From: an uncultured Clostridia bacterium
Lineage (GTDB): Bacteria; Bacillota; Clostridia; Oscillospirales; Ruminococcaceae
Direction of reading: 5' to 3'
Length of the DNA: 44,705 bases
Assembly (NCBI GenBank): GCA_947649285.1
Contig: CANSRB010000007.1
Coordinates: forward strand, 1 to 44,705
Positions 42,036-44,705 of the stretch are shown one piece after another. The notes beneath the pieces are model-generated. The model saw only the letters and a list, made by a program, of their open reading frames with translations, did no database searches and was not told the DNA's origin. The translations under genes and the position numbers were made by a program. Position 1 is the stretch's first letter. Every line of letters starts with the position of its first letter.

Positions 42036-42899
42036 ATGGGTATTTTACAGAACAAAATTGATTTCGTGGCCTTTATCGCCGTGACAATGGCAAACCCCAA
42101 TGGCGATCCTCTCAGCGGCAACAGCCCCCGCAGCGACTACAACGGTCTGGGAGAGATAAGCGATGTGTGCATCAAACGCAAGCTGCGCAACCGGATGCAG
42201 GACCTGGGGCAGGCTGTGTTCGTCCAGTCCGCCGGCCGGTGCGACGACGGATATGGCAGTCTTAGTGAACGAGCATCCGACGTTCTGGGAAAAGCAAAGG
42301 AATTCAAGGATTCAGATGCCTACGCGCAAAGGGCCTGTGAAACATGGCTGGATGTGCGCTCCTTTGGTCAAGTATTTGCATTTAAGGACAAAAATAAGGA
42401 AACAAAGGGGATATCCATCGGCGTACGGGGCCCGGTTTCCATACATCAGGGCGTCAGTCTCTCCCCGGTGCAGGTGGAGGATATGCAGATCACGAAGAGC
42501 GTAAACGGTGAAAGCAGCGACAAAGGCCGCTCCTCCGATACCATGGGGATGAAACACTTTGTCCGCTTCGGTCTCTATAAAATTAAGGGTTCCATCAATG
42601 TTCAGCTGGCGGAAAGGACGGGCTTTACCGAGGAGGACGCTGATATTTTGAAAGAGTGCCTGCGCACCCTTTTCGTCAATGACGCCTCTTCCGCTCGACC
42701 GGAGGGTTCCATGGAAGTGGTTAAACTATACTGGTTCCGTCACAACTGCAAGGATGGACAGTATTCTTCCGCTAAGGTTCACCGTTCGGTTCAGGCTGTG
42801 CTGGCCGATCCTGACGCCCTGCCCGCCCGCACAGAAGATTATCGGATTACGCTGGAACCTCTGGATGGGCTGGAGCCGGAGATTCTGGATGGAATTTAA
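42036..42899 (+). CDS. cas7c: Type I-C Cascade backbone Cas7 (Csd2)
   Basis: Six or seven copies form the crRNA-binding backbone. The 287-residue protein starts with the family mark AVTMANPNGDPLSGNSPRSDY (about 12-32). It also has ISDVCIKRKLRNRMQD and the central SIGVRGPVSIHQGVSLSPV. It is full length. The start at 42036 follows directly on the cas8c stop with GAGGAGGA upstream. Its last codons overlap the cas4 stub at 42890 in another frame, the normal cas7-cas4 arrangement. Confidence 0.95.
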   Translation: MGILQNKIDFVAFIAVTMANPNGDPLSGNSPRSDYNGLGEISDVCIKRKLRNRMQDLGQAVFVQSAGRCDDGYGSLSERASDVLGKAKEFKDSDAYAQRACETWLDVRSFGQVFAFKDKNKETKGISIGVRGPVSIHQGVSLSPVQVEDMQITKSVNGESSDKGRSSDTMGMKHFVRFGLYKIKGSINVQLAERTGFTEEDADILKECLRTLFVNDASSARPEGSMEVVKLYWFRHNCKDGQYSSAKVHRSVQAVLADPDALPARTEDYRITLEPLDGLEPEILDGI

Positions 42900-42954
42900 G
42901 GAGGAGGATTTTCTCCCTTATCCGCTCTTATTACATGGTGCCGGCACCATGTAA
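42890..42954 (+). pseudogene. cas4 stub (N-terminal remnant)
   Basis: An ATG at 42890 inside the end of cas7 opens a frame MEFKEEDFLPYPLLLHGAGTM and stops at 42954. The first 10-11 residues match the way type I-C Cas4 proteins begin (Met, acidic residues, DFLxLSGxQHFxFCRRQW), but the sequence then leaves the family at the edge of a palindrome. The FCRRQW region, the nuclease core and the Fe-S cysteines are absent. I infer a deletion that removed cas4, cas1 and cas2. Confidence 0.65.
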
Positions 42955-42957
42955 TAA
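42928..42957. repeat. 30-bp perfect palindrome after cas7
   Basis: TTATTACATGGTGCC is followed directly by its exact complement, with no spacer. It lies 28 bases after the cas7 stop, at the point where cas4 similarity ends. It lacks a loop and a T run, so it is not a typical terminator, although it could form a cruciform or stop transcription weakly. Confidence 0.9.
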
Positions 42958-43122
42958 ACATTAGAAAAAACGCCACGGATCCATGGCGCAATTACTGCAA
43001 AATTAGCCTTATAGACCGGCAATTAGCTCTCTGCTCATTTTTCTGTGCCTAATCTGTAAATGGCAGGTAATCCTCCAGGACTACCTGCCACGCTGCATAC
43101 AAATACTTACATTTTATTTTGG
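42958..43122. other. Non-coding DNA between cas palindrome and methyltransferase fragment
   Basis: It contains a near-palindrome CGCCACGGATCCATGGCG (42971-42988) and an inverted repeat GGCAGGTA/TACCTGCC (43062-43089), which may be the terminator of the minus-strand fragment. No coding sequence is supported. Confidence 0.5.
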
Positions 43123-43596
43123 TTATTTAACTTTTCTTGCCCAAATAATAACCCTGTTTGTCATTTCGCTTATCGGATGTCCTTGATAATCGCCGCACTC
43201 CTGCTCTATAACAAATCCTGCCTCATCCAGCCACTTATGTATCTGCTCAAGCGCCACAAAATGCTTTTCAGATGGAATTTCCTGCACTAAAGTATTTCCA
43301 TCCGCAAGTATCATGTCAAACCTACGAATATATCTGGCTATTCTGCTCTCTGTGTCATAGACATTATCAAGCAAAGACATTTTCCCAAAGTTTCCATGAC
43401 TGTCTGTACCTTCCCATATAATATTCGGATTGGGATTATGAAACCATTTCTCAGGATATTGCGGGTATACATAATCCACAAAAATGTGACCACCAACAGC
43501 TAACGCATCCGCAGATTTCTGAATCATCAATTTTTGGGCTTGTTCATAATTCATATCAGAAACAATATTGAATCTGTATATATATTTAAAAATATA
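43123..43596 (-). pseudogene. 5'-truncated SAM-dependent methyltransferase fragment
   Basis: The open frame from ATG 43554 gives 143 residues that look like the C-terminal half of a class I methyltransferase: a helix-strand GGHIFVDYVYP followed by RRFDMILADGNTL-type strands and a final NRVIIWARK. The nucleotide-binding glycine motif that should precede it is missing. The frame stays open upstream of 43554 and reads KYIYRFNIVSDM into the gene, which fits the family, until the sequence changes near the CRISPR remnant at about 43600 (stop at 43618-43620). I infer that recombination removed the 5' half. It is AT-rich compared with neighbouring genes. Confidence 0.6.
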
Positions 43597-43608
43597 TATC
43601 GGCAGGAC

Positions 43609-43712
43609 TTGGGGGAACTAAAGGGGGGCGTTGATTGAAATGCCATGATGTTTGGCTGAGGTAACGGCGGCTGGGGCGTGTCGTCCCCCTCACGGGGAGT
43701 GGGGATTGAAAT
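43609..43712 (+). CRISPR. Degenerate one-spacer CRISPR remnant (type I-C)
   Basis: The unit at 43680-43712 is a 33-base type I-C style repeat: it begins GTCGTCCCCCTCACGG, has a CCCC/GGGG stem and ends ATTGAAAT. A second unit at 43609-43641 keeps the 3' part (GATTGAAAT and the G-rich stretch) but has lost the 5' part. The bases between (43642-43679, 38 nt) are one spacer. No repeat follows at the expected distance after 43712. AT-rich DNA with a TATATATTT/AAATATATA hairpin lies on the left, where a leader would be. Confidence 0.75.
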
Positions 43713-43798
43713 CACTCCACTATTTCAGGGCAATACCGCTGCACAAGGACGCCTTCCTTTCACAACGATATACGGATAATCAAAAAAACGATTCCATA

Positions 43799-43836
43799 AA
43801 AGCGGCGGGTGCAGCCTAAACTGCACCCGCCGCTTT
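43799..43836. terminator. Strong 16-bp hairpin terminator
   Basis: AAAGCGGCGGGTGCAG pairs perfectly with its complement around CCTAAA, between the CRISPR remnant and the endolysin. It lies downstream of the minus-strand endolysin gene and probably ends it. Confidence 0.85.
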
Positions 43837-43883
43837 CTGCAATCAGACCAATATTACTGCAAAAATTCACTTGAAGGCATCGG

Positions 43884-44564
43884 TCAGGACATAGATATCA
43901 TTTCAGAATAACATTGTTCCTTTAACAGCAGAGCCAGTGCGTCTGCTTTCGCCTGGTCTGTATACCACCCCACCCGGATTACATAGCCTCCTGTTTCCTT
44001 GGCCGCCTTATTGTAGATCCCCAGCTCCGAGAGGGCGCCCGAAATCCTCATGGCGCGTTCTTCCTCTGCAAAATGCCCGATCCACAGCCCATATTTCCCG
44101 GGAAGGGCCGCTTTATCAAACCGGACCAAACCATACTGTTCGATCAGCCCAGTCAAAACTTCGGCATAATTCGGCGCCGTTGCGTAACCTGCCGCCTGGA
44201 TCGCCTGGCAAGCCTTCCGATAATCCTGTTCCCCGATAACCGCCTTATAGCGGGATAGCCCTGCCAAAAAAGCCCCATGGTCTGCTACACTTTCCGTCCA
44301 GCTGTCATAGGCCCGGAAGCAGTCCACAATGTCCACCCGCTCCCCGTCGTAATACTCAAAGGTTTTGCAGTTGACCCGCTTGCCTTTCCAGTCCTTCCCC
44401 GCCTTGATCCCGAAGAGCGCGTTTGCATTGACCGTCAGGCCGGATTTCCCCCAGCCGCTTTCAAGGATGGCCTGGGCAATGGTGAGGGAGGGCAGCACCC
44501 TGCTTTTCGGATAGTCCGCCACTGCCAATGCCCCCACTTTCTCAATAAAATCATCTCTGGTCAT
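43884..44564 (-). CDS. Glucosaminidase-type endolysin (GH73) with C-terminal SPOR-like repeat
   Basis: This peptidoglycan hydrolase has 226 residues. Residues about 3-145 form a GH73/mannosyl-glycoprotein endo-beta-N-acetylglucosaminidase domain, with the catalytic Glu in AQAILESGWGKSGL and the following NANALFGIK. Residues about 155-225 (YGLWIGHF...GYVIRVGWYTDQAKADALALLL) resemble a SPOR-type peptidoglycan-binding repeat. There is no signal peptide, as expected for a holin-dependent phage lysin. I choose the ATG at 44564: AAGGTGG lies 6 bases upstream, and it overlaps the end of the holin gene by 14 bases. The ATG at 44591 lacks a site. A phage or phage-remnant origin is inferred. Confidence 0.85.
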   Translation of the reverse strand: MTRDDFIEKVGALAVADYPKSRVLPSLTIAQAILESGWGKSGLTVNANALFGIKAGKDWKGKRVNCKTFEYYDGERVDIVDCFRAYDSWTESVADHGAFLAGLSRYKAVIGEQDYRKACQAIQAAGYATAPNYAEVLTGLIEQYGLVRFDKAALPGKYGLWIGHFAEEERAMRISGALSELGIYNKAAKETGGYVIRVGWYTDQAKADALALLLKEQCYSEMISMS

Positions 44565-44705
44565 CGGCAGCCACCTTAGGTTCTGGAACATCCGGCAGTT
44601 CCTGGGTCATCTGGGACAAAAATTCCAGCACCCATTTTTTCAGCCGTACTGGGACGGGCGCCCCGCAAAGCACCAGATTTTTCAGCACGCTGGCCACCTC
44701 AAACA
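44551..44705 (-). CDS. C-terminal part of a probable phage holin (continues past window)
   Basis: An open frame enters from the right edge and ends with TGA at 44551-44553. The 51 visible residues (FEVASVLKNLVLCGAPVPVRL, then KKWVLEFLSQMTQEL and an acidic tail) resemble the cytoplasmic end of TcdE-type phage holins, where a helix is followed by GxPxPxKL. It overlaps the start of the endolysin, the normal holin-lysin order. The membrane segments lie outside the window, so the call rests on a short tail and on context. Confidence 0.45.
   Translation of the reverse strand, partial: FEVASVLKNLVLCGAPVPVRLKKWVLEFLSQMTQELPDVPEPKVAADDQR

Overview
The window looks like a chromosomal segment from a GC-rich, anaerobic Firmicute of the Clostridia, most likely Oscillospirales/Ruminococcaceae-like. 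This is inferred from gene order (hisS-aspS; SRP RNA-dnaX-ybaB-recR; smpB-ssrA; mreBCD-PBP2-minD-mgsA), strong AGGAGG ribosome sites, TTGACA/TATAAT promoters, a T-box leader and a type I-C CRISPR-Cas system. I cannot name the species from sequence alone.

Left part (1-9.3 kb): two dispersed structured repeats, a small unknown protein, and a minus-strand block: a CAP-domain lipoprotein, IMP dehydrogenase, an AI-2E family exporter and pyruvate kinase. Then come a Ser/Pro/Glu-rich secreted protein and a convergent DUF1624-like acyltransferase. Middle-left (9.4-19.8 kb): a plus-strand growth and division block: zapA, a U32 peptidase-like protein, dut, maf, mreB-mreC-mreD, a class B PBP, a MinD-like ATPase and methylglyoxal synthase. 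Middle (19.9-26.2 kb): a T-box-controlled sodium:solute symporter, a secreted leucine-rich-repeat protein, a candidate structured small RNA and an AraC-type regulator. Next (26.4-36.6 kb): hisS-aspS behind a leader packed with hairpins, two related membrane proteins, a second AI-2E protein, SRP RNA, dnaX, ybaB/ebfC, recR, smpB and tmRNA.

Right part (36.6-44.7 kb): starting just after the tmRNA gene lies what looks like an acquired, decaying island. It has a type I-C interference module (cas3, cas5, cas8c, cas7) but no cas4, cas1 or cas2. Cas4 appears to survive only as an about 12-codon stub overlapping the end of cas7, and the stub runs into a 30-bp perfect palindrome. A 161-bp MITE-like element sits between cas3 and cas5 and supplies part of the cas3 stop codon. 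A degenerate one-spacer CRISPR remnant abuts a 5'-truncated methyltransferase gene. The window ends in an endolysin and the tail of a probable holin, read on the minus strand.

The most unusual material is intergenic. Two families of structured repeats each occur twice. A 142-bp family ends just before the ribosome-binding site of two unrelated genes, one inside the mreBCD-PBP2 operon. A roughly 104-bp family can fold into a four-way junction, and one copy lies in the hisS leader. A compact three-hairpin RNA candidate has its own promoter at about 24.49 kb.
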